Source: Pedococcus badiiscoriae
Lineage (GTDB): Bacteria; Actinomycetota; Actinomycetes; Actinomycetales; Dermatophilaceae
Reading direction: 5' to 3'
DNA length: 64,000 bases
Assembly (NCBI RefSeq): GCF_013408925.1
Contig: NZ_JACCAB010000001.1
Span: 1,736,001 to 1,800,000, forward strand
The translations under genes were made by a program, and so were the position numbers. A model generated the notes under the pieces. The model ran no database searches, was not told where the DNA came from, and saw nothing but the letters and a program-made list of their open reading frames with translations. Positions 9,557 through 18,787 of the stretch are shown in pieces. How positions within the stretch are numbered: the first letter of the stretch is position 1; the number at the start of each line of letters is the position of its first letter.

Positions 9557-10888
9557 ATGCTCGAGCAGAAGCGCGTCCTCGCCACCAGCATCCCCGGCCC
9601 CAAGAGCCAGGCCCTCCAGCAGCGCAAGCTCGCTGCGGTGTCGGCCGGCGTCGGCACCGGACTCCCGGTCTACATCGAGCAGGCGGCGGGCGGGATCCTG
9701 CGCGACGTCGACGGCAACCAGCTGATCGACTTCGGCTCGGGCATCGCTGTGACGACGGTGGGCAACGGCAACCAGCGCGTCATCGACGCGGTCACCGCGC
9801 AGATCAACGACTTCACCCACACCTGCTTCATGGTCACGCCCTACGAGGAGTACCTCGAGGTCGCCGAGGCGCTGGCCGAGGTCACCCCCGGGACGCACGA
9901 GAAGCGTTCTGCGCTCTTCAACTCCGGCTCCGAGGCCGTGGAGAACGCCGTCAAGGTCGCCCGGCACTTCACCGGTCGCCAGGGGGTCGTCGCGTTCGAC
10001 CACGCCTACCATGGGCGCACCAACCTGACGATGGGCCTGACCGCCAAGAACATGCCCTACAAGCACCGGTTCGGGCCCTTCGCGAGCGAGATCTACCGCG
10101 TGCCGATGGCCTACCCCTACCGCTGGCCGACGGGGCCCGAGGCCTGCGCCGACGAGGCGTTCGCGGAGTTCGTGGACCTCGTCCACGCCCAGGTCGGCGA
10201 GGACAACACGGCGGCCGTCATCCTCGAGCCGATCCAGGGCGAGGGCGGGTTCATCGTGCCGGCGCCCGGCTTCATGAAGAAGGTCTCGGACTGGTGCACC
10301 GAGCAGGGGATCCTGTTCATCGCCGACGAGGTGCAGACCGGGTTCTGCCGCACCGGTGACTGGTTTGCCTCCGACCACGAGCAGGTCGTCCCCGACCTCA
10401 TCACCACCGCCAAGGGCATCGCCGGAGGTATGCCGCTGGCCGCCCTCACCGGTCGCGCCGACGTCATGGACGCCATCCACGTCGGGGGCCTCGGCGGCAC
10501 GTACGGCGGGAACCCGGTCGCCTGCGCCAGCGCCCTCGCCGCGATCGAGACGATGAAGACCGACGACCTGTGCGGTCGGGCCCGCGCCGTCGAGGCCCTG
10601 TTCCGCCCGCGGCTCGAGGCGCTGGCCGACAAGTACGACGTGATCGGCGACATCCGTGGCCGCGGGGCGATGCTGGCGGTCGAGCTCGTCAGCGACCTCG
10701 AGCACAAGACCCCCGACGCGGACCTCACCGGGCGGATCAACAAGGCCTGCCACGCCGCAGGTCTCGTGACGCTGACCTGCGGCACCTTCGGCAACGTCTT
10801 CCGGTTCCTGCCGCCGCTGTCGGCGGGCGACGACCTGCTGTCCGAGGGGCTCGACATCCTCGAGGACGCGTTCGCCCAGTCCGTCTGA
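9557..10888 (+). CDS. gabT: 4-aminobutyrate (GABA) aminotransferase
   Basis: A 443-residue class III PLP aminotransferase. ATG 9557 opens MLEQKRVLATSIPGPKS, the usual N-terminus of GabT. The cofactor site shows NSGSEAVENAVKVARH, AYHGRTNLTM, FIADEVQTGFCRTG (Asp contacting the pyridine nitrogen) and the Schiff-base lysine in TTAKGIAGGMPLAA near residue 285. It moves the amino group of GABA to 2-oxoglutarate, giving succinate semialdehyde and glutamate. Related class III enzymes use other omega-amines, but overall similarity in motifs favours GabT. A strong terminator follows; the gene is monocistronic. Confidence 0.9.
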   Translation: MLEQKRVLATSIPGPKSQALQQRKLAAVSAGVGTGLPVYIEQAAGGILRDVDGNQLIDFGSGIAVTTVGNGNQRVIDAVTAQINDFTHTCFMVTPYEEYLEVAEALAEVTPGTHEKRSALFNSGSEAVENAVKVARHFTGRQGVVAFDHAYHGRTNLTMGLTAKNMPYKHRFGPFASEIYRVPMAYPYRWPTGPEACADEAFAEFVDLVHAQVGEDNTAAVILEPIQGEGGFIVPAPGFMKKVSDWCTEQGILFIADEVQTGFCRTGDWFASDHEQVVPDLITTAKGIAGGMPLAALTGRADVMDAIHVGGLGGTYGGNPVACASALAAIETMKTDDLCGRARAVEALFRPRLEALADKYDVIGDIRGRGAMLAVELVSDLEHKTPDADLTGRINKACHAAGLVTLTCGTFGNVFRFLPPLSAGDDLLSEGLDILEDAFAQSV

Positions 10889-10966
10889 GGGCTTTCGTCA
10901 GCCAGTGTTTACGCGGTCGTTGCGTGTCGGTCACCGGCCGGGTCTGTTGCCCCTGTTACAAAAGGT

Positions 10967-10999
10967 GAGACCCGGCCAAGTATGAGTTGGCCGGGTCTC
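10967..10999 (+). terminator. Intrinsic-type terminator after gabT
   Basis: A perfect 13-bp stem (gagacccggccaa / ttggccgggtctc) with a 7-nt loop lies about 80 bp after the gabT stop. A second, smaller perfect 16-bp palindrome (gggaggccggcctccc, 11011-11026) follows, near the end of the convergent minus-strand gene, so the region can stop transcription from both sides. Confidence 0.85.
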
Positions 11000-11035
11000 G
11001 TGTCTCCCGAGGGAGGCCGGCCTCCCGTCATCTGA

Positions 11036-11806
11036 TCAGAACGGCACGAACGTCGCCATCAGACCCGTGCCGGAGCCACGTCCGGACAGGATGCGACAGA
11101 ACTCCTGGGCGTCCAGGCTGATCGACTCACCGGCCGCGCCCGACGACCAATGGCCGCCGGCAGGCCCGGTCAGGGTGAGGTCGTAGGGCTGTCCGTGCCG
11201 GAGAGCCCACTCCGCCACCACGTCGGCGACGATGACGCCATCGTGTGTCTCGGTCAGCTCCATGGGTCGACCCAGCGCATGCGCGATGTCGCTGCGGTGC
11301 ATCCACGGGTCGCGGGTCAGGATCGTGTCAGTCAGGAAACCCAGCCTCCAGCGCTCGAGGCTCGCGCCGTCCGGGCCACTGTCGGTGACGGTGAGTGCCC
11401 GCATCAACCCTGGTCGTCGCCGGCGCCCGGCCACTGCCTTGGGCCCGATGCGCTGCACCGCCGCAACGAGATCCGCGACGCTCAGGTGCTCGTGCTTGCG
11501 CACCTGGTGGGCGGTGAGCTCGTCGATCTGGGGGCGTCCCGACCGCTTGGACGCCCGAGCGGCGCGGGCGAGCTGGCGTGCCATCTCAGGAAGCGACGCA
11601 CCGAGCTCGGCCATCCCGAGCGTGTGCCCGGCCATGTCGCGAACCGTCCAGCCGGTACAGCTGGTCGGTGCCTGCCAGTCCTGGTTGGTCAGGCCCACGA
11701 GCACGCCGGCGAAGCGGGAGTACTCTTCGGCGGCCAGCGCCATGGCGGTCTCGCGGTCGAACCGCGTGTCGTGGATCGTGGTGCGGTCTGCGAGCTGCGT
11801 GGGCAT
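11036..11806 (-). CDS. Maleylpyruvate isomerase-family (mycothiol-dependent/DinB-like) protein
   Basis: A 256-residue protein of the actinobacterial MDMPI/DinB-like fold: a four-helix bundle opening with EEYSRFAGVLVGLTNQDWQAPTSCTGWTVRDMAGHTLGMAELG, in which TGWTVRDMAGH is the classic motif with metal-ligand histidine. Members use mycothiol as cofactor in detoxification or isomerisation, but most are functionally unassigned. A second conserved block is DPWMHRSDIAHALGR, providing further metal ligands. The start at 11806 has GAGGAG a few bases upstream. It lies 10 bp behind the TetR gene, so the two form an operon, and the regulator may respond to this enzyme's substrate. Confidence 0.8.
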   Translation of the reverse strand: MPTQLADRTTIHDTRFDRETAMALAAEEYSRFAGVLVGLTNQDWQAPTSCTGWTVRDMAGHTLGMAELGASLPEMARQLARAARASKRSGRPQIDELTAHQVRKHEHLSVADLVAAVQRIGPKAVAGRRRRPGLMRALTVTDSGPDGASLERWRLGFLTDTILTRDPWMHRSDIAHALGRPMELTETHDGVIVADVVAEWALRHGQPYDLTLTGPAGGHWSSGAAGESISLDAQEFCRILSGRGSGTGLMATFVPF

Positions 11807-11816
11807 GACGGTCTCC

Positions 11817-12395
11817 TCAAAATCCGAATTGGTCGGCGAGCATGCCGATGGCCCGATCGAGCTGCCGGGCATAACGGTCACCGCCGGGGTCATTGGCCAG
11901 CTGGGCATCGACGAGGCCTCCGACGACCGCCGAGTAGAGGTCGAGGTCCGCTTCCGCGGTCACGCCGATGCTGGCGAGCAGGGTGCGGCTCAGCTCCCAG
12001 ACTGCGAGGGAGGGCGCATACGCCTCCGGACTGGGCTGGAAGTCAGCGCTGATGCGGGCGTTCATCAGCTGGTTGCGGGCTTGGTCGGCGACCGCGTAGT
12101 CGAAGTAGGCGCGTCCCATCACGGTCATCGCCACCCGCGGGTCACCAGGAAGACCGGGGCCGGCCGCGGCGTGCAGTGCCTCGAGACAGCCCTGCCACGC
12201 CTGGGCGAACATTGCGTCGTAGATGGCGTTCTTCGACGCGAAGTGCGAGTAGAGGGACGGTGGGCGCATGCCAACGCGGTCGGCGACGTCCTTGAGGGTG
12301 ATGGCAGCGATGCCCTTCTCCTGGGCGACTTCCCAGGCGGAGGTGAGGATCTCCCGCCGGGTTGCCTCACGCCGTTCGGCTACCCTATCGCGCAT
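11817..12395 (-). CDS. TetR-family transcriptional regulator
   Basis: About 192 residues from ATG 12395 (upstream in-frame ATGs at 12410 and 12446 are possible). The N-terminal helix-turn-helix reads TRREILTSAWEVAQEKGIAAITLKDVADRVGMRPPSLYSHFASKNAIYDAMF, a textbook TetR DNA-binding domain. The remainder resembles the WHG/TetR_C ligand domain (YDAMFAQAWQGCLEAL). The 12395 start is favoured because it leaves a small palindrome free just upstream as an operator and because TetR proteins commonly open this way; no clear ribosome site distinguishes the starts. It is co-directional with the MDMPI-family gene and probably autoregulated. Confidence 0.85.
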   Translation of the reverse strand: MRDRVAERREATRREILTSAWEVAQEKGIAAITLKDVADRVGMRPPSLYSHFASKNAIYDAMFAQAWQGCLEALHAAAGPGLPGDPRVAMTVMGRAYFDYAVADQARNQLMNARISADFQPSPEAYAPSLAVWELSRTLLASIGVTAEADLDLYSAVVGGLVDAQLANDPGGDRYARQLDRAIGMLADQFGF

Positions 12396-12403
12396 CGGAT
12401 CAA

Positions 12404-12416
12404 CTAACATGGTTAG
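12404..12416. promoter_or_regulatory. Candidate TetR operator
   Basis: CTAAC-ATG-GTTAG is a perfect inverted repeat with a 3-bp centre, in an AT-richer island immediately upstream of the preferred TetR start. Its position fits autorepression. The alternative upstream start codon would lie inside it. Confidence 0.55.
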
Positions 12417-12494
12417 GATGGTGCGCCGGTCGGCGTTCGTTGTCAAGGGCGACCACGGTGGCTCGACAGGCGGGCACTGTCCGTCTCTCCTGGC

Positions 12495-14648
12495 TCAGAG
12501 CAGCTCCGCGAGGAGGTCGCCGGCCCTGGCTGCGCCGTCGTCCTCGACCGGCCGGTAGTCCACCGCCCTGCCGAGGTTCGCGACAATCGCAGCAGCCAGG
12601 CCGTCGGGGTCGGCCGCCTCGTCGTAGGGCAGGAGCTGACCCGCGCGGTATCGCTCGAGCCTGTGCCGCACGTGGAAGTTCTGCTCGAAGTGGTGCCGCA
12701 GCGGGACGTAGAGGAACGGGGTGCGGCTCGCGGTCAGCTCCATGCAGGTGGTGAGGCCGCCCTGGACGACCGCCAGGTCCGCGGCTGCGAGGTGCTTGTA
12801 GAGCTCGGGCACCATTCCTCGGACGGTCACGCCGCGTCGCCGGGGCACGCTCGCCGGGCTGATGCGCGGCCCGGTCACGACGAGGAAGCGGAGCTCCGCG
12901 ACCTGCCGCCGAGCCAGTGGCACGGCGTCGAGCACCCGCTTCAGCAGGGGCGTCCCCACCCCGGAACCACCGACGGTGACCACGCAGAGGGGCCTCTCCG
13001 CGGCATACCCGAGGTCGGCGCGCAGCCGGTCACGGTCGGCGACCTCGGGCTGGCTGAACCCGGTGACGTAGCCGGCGAAGTCGAAGTTCGCCTCGGTCCA
13101 CTCACGGATCCCCGGCAGCCCCGGACCGAACGTGTCGGGGACGAGATCGTCGGGAGACCCGACGAAGATCGACCGGTCACGCACCCAGCGGTGCCGCGCC
13201 CGGTGCTCGAGCATCTGCGCGTTGTAGTCGGCGGTCAGCGCGGCCTCGGCCGCTCCGCCGTCGGGCATCGGCAGCCACCCCACGAAGTCGGTCATCCACG
13301 CGAAGGGGAACCTCTTGAGCTCCGGGTTCTCGTGCAGGAAGTAGTCCAGGTCCCAGGCCTCGTCCCCGACGACGAGGTCGTAGGGCTCGTCGCGGACGAC
13401 GTCGTCGAAGACCATGAAGTTGTTCACCAGGATCTCGTCCATCCGGCGCAGCGTCTGGAAGGCGTGCAGGTCGTGCTCGCCCGCCTCGTGCTCGATGTGG
13501 GCCGACTCGTTGGCCAGCCAGGCCGAGGCGGGATGGACGCGCTCACCTGCCCTCTCCAGCACGGTGGTCACGGGGTGCTGCGCGAGCCAGTCGATCTCGA
13601 GGTCCGGGTGACGCTTGCGCAGCTCGTCGGCGATGGCGAGGTCACGACGGGCATGCCCCAGCCCAATGGGGGAGGACAGGAAGAGCGCGCGCCGCCGACG
13701 CCGGGCGGCGCGAGTCCAGCTCGGGCGAAGCGCGGCCGCCTGGGCCGCGGGGGCACCAGCGCAGCGCTCGGTGAAGTCGCGGATCAGGTGGTTGACGACG
13801 ACCGGGTGGCGAGCGGAGGGCCCGTGTCCGGACCCTTCCAACAGCACGACCGACGCACCTGTCAGCTCCGCGATCCGGTGGCTGACGGAGACGGGCGAGA
13901 TCGCGTCGTGCGTCCCGTGGACGAGCAGGACCGGGCAGCTGACGCGTGCACAGACCTCCTCGATGGGCGTCACCGGGATGCCGTCGAAACCGTGCATCCC
14001 CGCGCTGGCATCGGCGACGGTCTGCGGGGTGGTCTCCAGCGACCAGTCGACTGCATCCTCGACCTGCTTGGTGGAGTGTGGCTCGACGAACATCTGGCCG
14101 AAGAAGAACTCCACGAAGTCCCTGTAGCCGTCCTCGAGCCAGTACTGCCGGTTGTACTTGGCCCACCCTTCGGTGCCCCTCACCGGGCCCTCCCAGTCGA
14201 CGACGTCCCGACCCGCCCTGGGGACCTGGACGTTGCTGGAGCCGCCGATGCCGAGCAGGCCCGCCATCCGGTCGGGGTGCGCGGCGGCCAGGTGGAGCCC
14301 CCACGTCAGCCCCCAGGACAGGCCGACCACCACGGCCCGCGCGGTCTCAGTGGCGTCAAGCACGGCGAGGGCGTCGGCGGCGTACTCCCCGTCGGTGTAT
14401 GCCGCCGCGCCCACCGGCCGGTCGGACCGGCCGTTCCCCCGCCCGTCGAAGGTGACCACGCGGAAATGCCTTGCCAGGTAACCGATCTGGCCCTTCCACA
14501 CGCGGGAGTGGACCACCGTCCAGGTCGGCAGGAGCAGGACGGTGGTGCCCCCCTGGCCATAGACCGCATAGCTCACCGTGACGCCGTCGCGGGTGACGGT
14601 GCCCGTGCTGCCCGGCTCCACTGCCGGTGCCTGCGGCCGTGTTGTCAT
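12495..14648 (-). CDS. Alpha/beta hydrolase-glycosyltransferase fusion protein
   Basis: A 717-residue two-domain protein, start ATG 14648 (MTTRPQAPAVEPG). Residues ~10-290 form an alpha/beta hydrolase: strand VLLLPTWTVVHSRVWK, nucleophile elbow VVGLSWGLTWG, a late acid region VLLVHGTHDAISP and catalytic His in EGSGHGPSARHP. After an Arg-rich linker (RRRRRALF) comes a GT-B glycosyltransferase-like domain (~320-717): SSPIGLGHARRDLAIADEL at its start and VVTVGGSGVGTPLLKRVLDA, AAADLAVVQGGLTTCMELTASRTPFLYVPLRHHFEQNFHV at the sugar-nucleotide side, resembling MurG/UGT-type folds. The substrate is unknown. It lies 28 bp behind a methyltransferase gene, suggesting joint modification of a small molecule or lipid. 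Confidence 0.8.
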   Translation of the reverse strand: MTTRPQAPAVEPGSTGTVTRDGVTVSYAVYGQGGTTVLLLPTWTVVHSRVWKGQIGYLARHFRVVTFDGRGNGRSDRPVGAAAYTDGEYAADALAVLDATETARAVVVGLSWGLTWGLHLAAAHPDRMAGLLGIGGSSNVQVPRAGRDVVDWEGPVRGTEGWAKYNRQYWLEDGYRDFVEFFFGQMFVEPHSTKQVEDAVDWSLETTPQTVADASAGMHGFDGIPVTPIEEVCARVSCPVLLVHGTHDAISPVSVSHRIAELTGASVVLLEGSGHGPSARHPVVVNHLIRDFTERCAGAPAAQAAALRPSWTRAARRRRRALFLSSPIGLGHARRDLAIADELRKRHPDLEIDWLAQHPVTTVLERAGERVHPASAWLANESAHIEHEAGEHDLHAFQTLRRMDEILVNNFMVFDDVVRDEPYDLVVGDEAWDLDYFLHENPELKRFPFAWMTDFVGWLPMPDGGAAEAALTADYNAQMLEHRARHRWVRDRSIFVGSPDDLVPDTFGPGLPGIREWTEANFDFAGYVTGFSQPEVADRDRLRADLGYAAERPLCVVTVGGSGVGTPLLKRVLDAVPLARRQVAELRFLVVTGPRISPASVPRRRGVTVRGMVPELYKHLAAADLAVVQGGLTTCMELTASRTPFLYVPLRHHFEQNFHVRHRLERYRAGQLLPYDEAADPDGLAAAIVANLGRAVDYRPVEDDGAARAGDLLAELL

Positions 14649-14676
14649 CAGCTCAGTGTGCGCCGCGTCGCGCCGG

Positions 14677-15756
14677 TCAGGGCCGGACTTCGAGGACCCT
14701 GTTGAACGGCGTCTGCGCCACCGAGGCAAACCTCGAGAACCCGCTCGTCGTCACGACGTCGCGAATCCGGGCCGGCCCGGCCTGGGTGCCGAGTGCGAGG
14801 CCCACGTCCTGGGCCAGTGACGACGGCGTGCAGAGCAGCGTGGAGAAGCCGTAGTAGGCACGACCCACCGGGTTGAGGTTGTCGCTGACCGTGTCGCCGG
14901 CCATCGGCTCGACCACCATCCAGGTGCCGTCGGGCGCGATCGCCTGACGGACGTGCCTTGCGGCGCCGACCGGGTCGCCCATGTCGTGCAGCGCGTCGAA
15001 GGTGGTGACGAGGTCGAAGCCGGATCCGGTGAACGCGGTCGCCTCTGCCACCTCGAACGTCACCCGGTCGGCCACCCCAGCGTCCTGTGCGCGCTGCCGG
15101 GCCGCCTCGATCGAGGCCCCGTGGTAGTCGGAACCCACGAACGTCGAGTTCGGGTAGGCCTGAGCCATGATGATCGTCGAGGCGCCGTAGCCACAGCCGA
15201 TGTCGGCGACCCTGGCGCCACGGTCGAGCTTGTCGACCACGCCGTCGAGGGCGGGCAGCCACTCGCCCACCAGGTGCGCGTTGTACATCGTGCGGAAGAA
15301 CCTCTCGCAGCCGTCGTGCACGTCACCGTGGTGCTCGTGCCAGCCGACCCCGGACTGGTTGCGTGCCGCCTGCAGGATGCTGTCGGTGTCGTGCGTGGTC
15401 CCCAGGGCGATCTGGAAGAACCCCGGCAGGTATGCCGGGCTGCTGGGGTCGGTGAGCGCGGCCGCCTGCTCCGGGGGGAGCGTGTAGCGACCCGTGGAGG
15501 CGTCGTACTCGACGTAGCCGCCGGCCGCCTGGGCGTTGAGCCACTCCCGGGCGTAGTGCTCGTCGGTGCTGGTGTCCTGGGCCAGTCGGGAGGGGGTCGT
15601 CGGCCCCGAGGCGGCCATCGCCTGGTAGTACCCGAGCTTGTCGCCCATCACGACCAGAGCCGTGTTGAGGGTGGCGCCGACCTCGTCGACGGCCTTGAAG
15701 ACGAAGGCCATCAGCTTCTCGACATCGATCGCGGGAGCATCGTGCAGTGCAGTCAT
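14677..15756 (-). CDS. Class I SAM-dependent methyltransferase with N-terminal winged helix
   Basis: A 359-residue protein. The N-terminal ~120 residues make a helical/winged-helix dimerisation domain (LNTALVVMGDKLGYYQAMAASGPTTPSRLA). The Rossmann methyltransferase domain follows, with motif I VADIGCGYGASTIIMAQAYP, motif II near GSDYHGASIEAAR and motif post I around VTTFDALHDMGDP. The architecture matches the small-molecule methyltransferase group that includes Mycobacterium Rv2258c. It is the first gene of a minus-strand pair with the hydrolase-glycosyltransferase fusion and is divergent from a LuxR-type regulator, the usual layout for a locally controlled pathway. Confidence 0.85.
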   Translation of the reverse strand: MTALHDAPAIDVEKLMAFVFKAVDEVGATLNTALVVMGDKLGYYQAMAASGPTTPSRLAQDTSTDEHYAREWLNAQAAGGYVEYDASTGRYTLPPEQAAALTDPSSPAYLPGFFQIALGTTHDTDSILQAARNQSGVGWHEHHGDVHDGCERFFRTMYNAHLVGEWLPALDGVVDKLDRGARVADIGCGYGASTIIMAQAYPNSTFVGSDYHGASIEAARQRAQDAGVADRVTFEVAEATAFTGSGFDLVTTFDALHDMGDPVGAARHVRQAIAPDGTWMVVEPMAGDTVSDNLNPVGRAYYGFSTLLCTPSSLAQDVGLALGTQAGPARIRDVVTTSGFSRFASVAQTPFNRVLEVRP

Positions 15757-15855
15757 GGTGTGTCCTTTCAGTGGTGCGGGCCGCAGTGGCGGGCCGCAGT
15801 GGTGGTGTCCTTCGCGACGCTAGGGCGGCCGCCGAGGTCGGCGAATCCGGTGACC

Positions 15856-15884
15856 CCCCTAGTGAAATCCGAGGGTCCCCTAGT
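15856..15884. promoter_or_regulatory. Direct repeat CCCCTAGT x2, 21 bp apart, in divergent promoter region
   Basis: CCCCTAGT occurs at 15856-15863 and 15877-15884, exactly 21 bp (two helical turns) apart, in the 159-bp gap between the divergent methyltransferase and LuxR-type genes. Same-face direct repeats next to a regulator gene are typical of an activator site. The cognate protein would be the neighbouring LuxR-type regulator. Confidence 0.5.
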
Positions 15885-15915
15885 CATCGGTCGCTGATCT
15901 GGTCAGACTGACGGG

Positions 15916-17998
15916 GTGCTCGTGGGGCGCGAGGTGGAGCAGCGGGTCATCGATCAGCTGCTTGCCGGTGCGCGGGTCGGGGACAGCGGGGTGCTCGTCA
16001 TCTCCGGTGATCCCGGGATCGGCAAGACGGGGCTGCTCGCCCACACCCGGGCCCGAGCCACGGGGATGCGCATCCTCTCGGCCCGGGGAGTCGAGGCCGA
16101 GCGTGAGGTCGCCTTCGGCGGTCTTCACCAGCTCTGCGCTCCCCTGCTACCACTGCTCGACGAGCTCCCGGGGCCGCAGTCGGAGGCCCTCGCAGTCGCG
16201 CTCGCGGTGCACTCCGGGCCCACTCCGGAGCGCTTCGCCGTCGGCGCTGCCGTGCTCGGCCTGCTGACCCGGGCCGCCGACGAGGAGCCGCTGGCGCTGG
16301 TCGTCGACGACGCGCACCTGTTCGACGACTCGTCGGCCCAAGCGCTCGCCTTCGCCGCCCGACGGCTGGTCAGCGACCGGGTCGCGGTCGTCGTGGCGCT
16401 TCGTCCCGTCGGCGACTCGCCCCTGGCCAGCCTGCCCACCCTCCACCTCGGGCCGCTGACCATGGAGAGCACCCGCACGCTCCTGGAGGGCGCTGGCGCA
16501 GTGCGGTGGACGTCAGAGCGGATCGCCCGGTTCCACGAGGCCACCGGCGGCAACCCGCTGGCGATCCTCGACCTGGCCGGTGAAGCGGAGCGGCTCGCAG
16601 CCGCCCCGGCCCACACGCCCGTCGCCCTCACCGGCGCCCTGCTCGCGGCATACTCGCGCAAGGCGCTGGCGCTGTCGGCAGAGGCGGGCACCGCCCTGCT
16701 CCTGGCGGCCACGGACAACCACGACCTGGCGGCGCTGGACCGTGCCTGCCGGGCAGCCGGTGTGGGCCTGGCTTCGCTCGAGGAGGCAGAGCGGGCCGGC
16801 CTTGTGCGACTGACCGGGGGCTCGGTGGAGTTCCGCCACCCGTTGGTGCGTGCCGCGGTCTACGGCGAAGCCGACCCGACCGCGCGCAGGCGGGCGCACC
16901 GGCTGCTGGCGGCCGCGGTCGCACCTGACGAGCTGGACCGGCGGGCCTGGCACCGTGCCGAGGCGGCCGTCGGGCCGGACTCCGAGGCCGCCGAGCTGCT
17001 CGAGGCGGCCGCCGAGGCGGCCGGTCGGAGAGGGGCCAACGCCGTGGCCGCGGCCCAGCTGGTCCGGTCGGCGGCCCACACGGCCGACGCCGGTCTGCGC
17101 GGGGCTCGGCTGCTGCGGGCCGGGGACCAGGCCTGGTTGGCCGGCGCCACCGACGACGCCACCCGGCTGCTGCGGCAGTCCCTGGGTCTGGCCGCGACCC
17201 CATTGGAGCGCGCGCGCGTGCTGGGCAGGTTGGGCACCATCGAGGCGCGCTGCGGCTCACTCGAACAAGCCAAGGACCTGCTGTTCGCCGCGGCTGCGGA
17301 GGCGACTCCACTCGACCCGGACGCGGCAGCGGTGCTGCTCGCCGATGCCATCGAGGCCTGCTTCTACCTGTGCGACTCAGCCTCGGCCCTGCGCGCCGTC
17401 GACCAGCTGGCTGACCTGACCGGACCACGGGCGTCGCCGTCCGCACGCCGCATCGGGTGGATGGCCTCGGGTTTCGCCCTCGTCCTGGCTGGACGCGCGG
17501 ACCGTGGTGCCGACCTCGTCAGGGCGGCGATGGCCCAACCCGCCGAGCCTGGTGCCGGCGGCGACCAGTGGCGGTTCCGGTGGGCGTTGATGGGGCCGAT
17601 GTTCCTCCGCGAGGCCGGGGAGGGCCGCGCAGCCATGGCTGAGGCGATTCGGACGGTGCGCACCGTGGTTGCAGTGGGGATCCTGCCGTTCCTACTCACC
17701 CTGATCGCTCGGGACCACGCGGCCTCGGACGGATGGGCTGACGCCGAAGCGGGCTACGCCGAGGCGATCCGGCTCGCGCACGAGACCGGGCACGACAACG
17801 ACCGGGCCCTGGCCCACGCCGGGTTTGCCTGGCTGCTGGCCCGCGAGGGGCGCGCGCAGGAGTCACGGCACCAGTCGCGAGGCGGCGGTGGCGTTGTTCC
17901 TCAGCCCCAAGACCGTCGAGTACCACTTGCGGCACGTCTACATCAAGCTCGGGATCCACTCGCGGGAGGACCTGGCCAGGGCGATGGCCGAGGGCTGA
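15916..17998 (+). pseudogene. LAL-type LuxR regulator with internal deletion and frameshift
   Basis: GTG 15916 opens MLVGREVEQRVIDQLLAGARVGDSG with Walker A SGDPGIGKTGLL and Walker B LALVVDDAHLFD, the AAA-like start of large ATP-binding LuxR regulators. A TPR-like helical region follows to about 17860 in frame 1. The C-terminal HTH is also present but in another frame: from 17867, GTSREAAVALFLSPKTVEYHLRHVYIKLG is read in frame 2 and stops at 17996-17998. The protein actually read in frame 1 has no HTH and runs on to 18057 with an unrelated tail. Intact relatives are roughly 900 residues or more; here a couple of hundred residues of the helical region and the first half of the HTH are missing at the junction. 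As it stands it should not bind DNA. Sequencing error alone cannot explain the missing length. Confidence 0.8.
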
Positions 17999-18016
17999 CC
18001 GTGACCCTGGGTCGGG

Positions 18017-18781
18017 TCAGCGCGGGGGCATCCGCAGGGCGCCGTCGAGTCGGATGACCTCGCCGTTGAGCATGCCGTTGTCGACGATGTGCGCGACGAG
18101 GCTGGCGTACTCGTCGGGGTTGCCCAGCCGCGAGGGGTGCGGCACCTGGGCCTCGAGGACCGCCGTGGCCTCGGGCGGAAGACCGGCGAGCATCGGGGTC
18201 ATGAACGTCCCGGGAGCCACCGTCATGACCCGGATCGCCTTGTCCGCGAGGTCGCGGGCGGCGCTCAGGGTGAGGCCGACGACGCCCCCCTTGCTCGCGG
18301 CATACGCGGCCTGGCCGATCTGCCCGTCGTAGGCGGCGATCGACGCGGTCATGACGATCACGCCGCGGTCGGCATCGACCGGCTCGTTCTCGAGCATGGC
18401 CGCGGCTGCGAGGCGCAGCACGTTGAAGGTGCCGATGAGGTTGATGTTGATGACGTTCGCGAACTGCTCGAGGGGCAGCGGCCCGCGCTTGCCGACGACC
18501 CGACCCGGCGTGCCGACGCCCGCACAGTTGACCACGATGCGCAGCGTGCCGAGCTCGCGCGCGACGTCGATCGCGGCCTGGACCTGAGCCTCGTCGCGCA
18601 CGTCGGTCGCGACGAACTTCGCCCGGTCGCCGAGCTCCTGCGCCAGGGCCTCGCCGGGCGAGGACGGCAGGTCGAGGATGACCACGGCGGCACCGTCGGC
18701 GTGCAGTCGGCGGACCGTGGCACCGCCGAGACCGCTGGCCCCGCCGGTGACGAGGGCGACGGTGGAATCGTTGATCTGCAA
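18017..18781 (-). CDS. SDR-family 3-hydroxyacyl-CoA dehydrogenase-like
   Basis: A 254-residue short-chain dehydrogenase. The Rossmann NAD site [15 protein letters not shown] is at residues 12-26, [12 protein letters not shown] follows, and the catalytic pair is in YAASKGG (Tyr/Lys near 159-163), with MTAS upstream for the active-site Ser. The [11 protein letters not shown] opening, [13 protein letters not shown] and the MTPMLAGLP segment are typical of type 2 (HSD10-like) 3-hydroxyacyl-CoA dehydrogenases. Six bases separate it from the upstream acyl-CoA dehydrogenase gene, so the two supply two steps of a beta-oxidation or branched-acyl-CoA route. Confidence 0.85.
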   Translation of the reverse strand: MQINDSTVALVTGGASGLGGATVRRLHADGAAVVILDLPSSPGEALAQELGDRAKFVATDVRDEAQVQAAIDVARELGTLRIVVNCAGVGTPGRVVGKRGPLPLEQFANVININLIGTFNVLRLAAAAMLENEPVDADRGVIVMTASIAAYDGQIGQAAYAASKGGVVGLTLSAARDLADKAIRVMTVAPGTFMTPMLAGLPPEATAVLEAQVPHPSRLGNPDEYASLVAHIVDNGMLNGEVIRLDGALRMPPR

Positions 18782-18787
18782 GGGTTC

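Noticed and set aside
17867..18057. Frame-1 C-terminal tail of the LuxR-type gene (after residue ~650) as a genuine domain
   Set aside because: Its residues are a Gly/Arg/Pro-rich shadow of the HTH coding region, which reads sensibly only in the other frame and ends at 17998.
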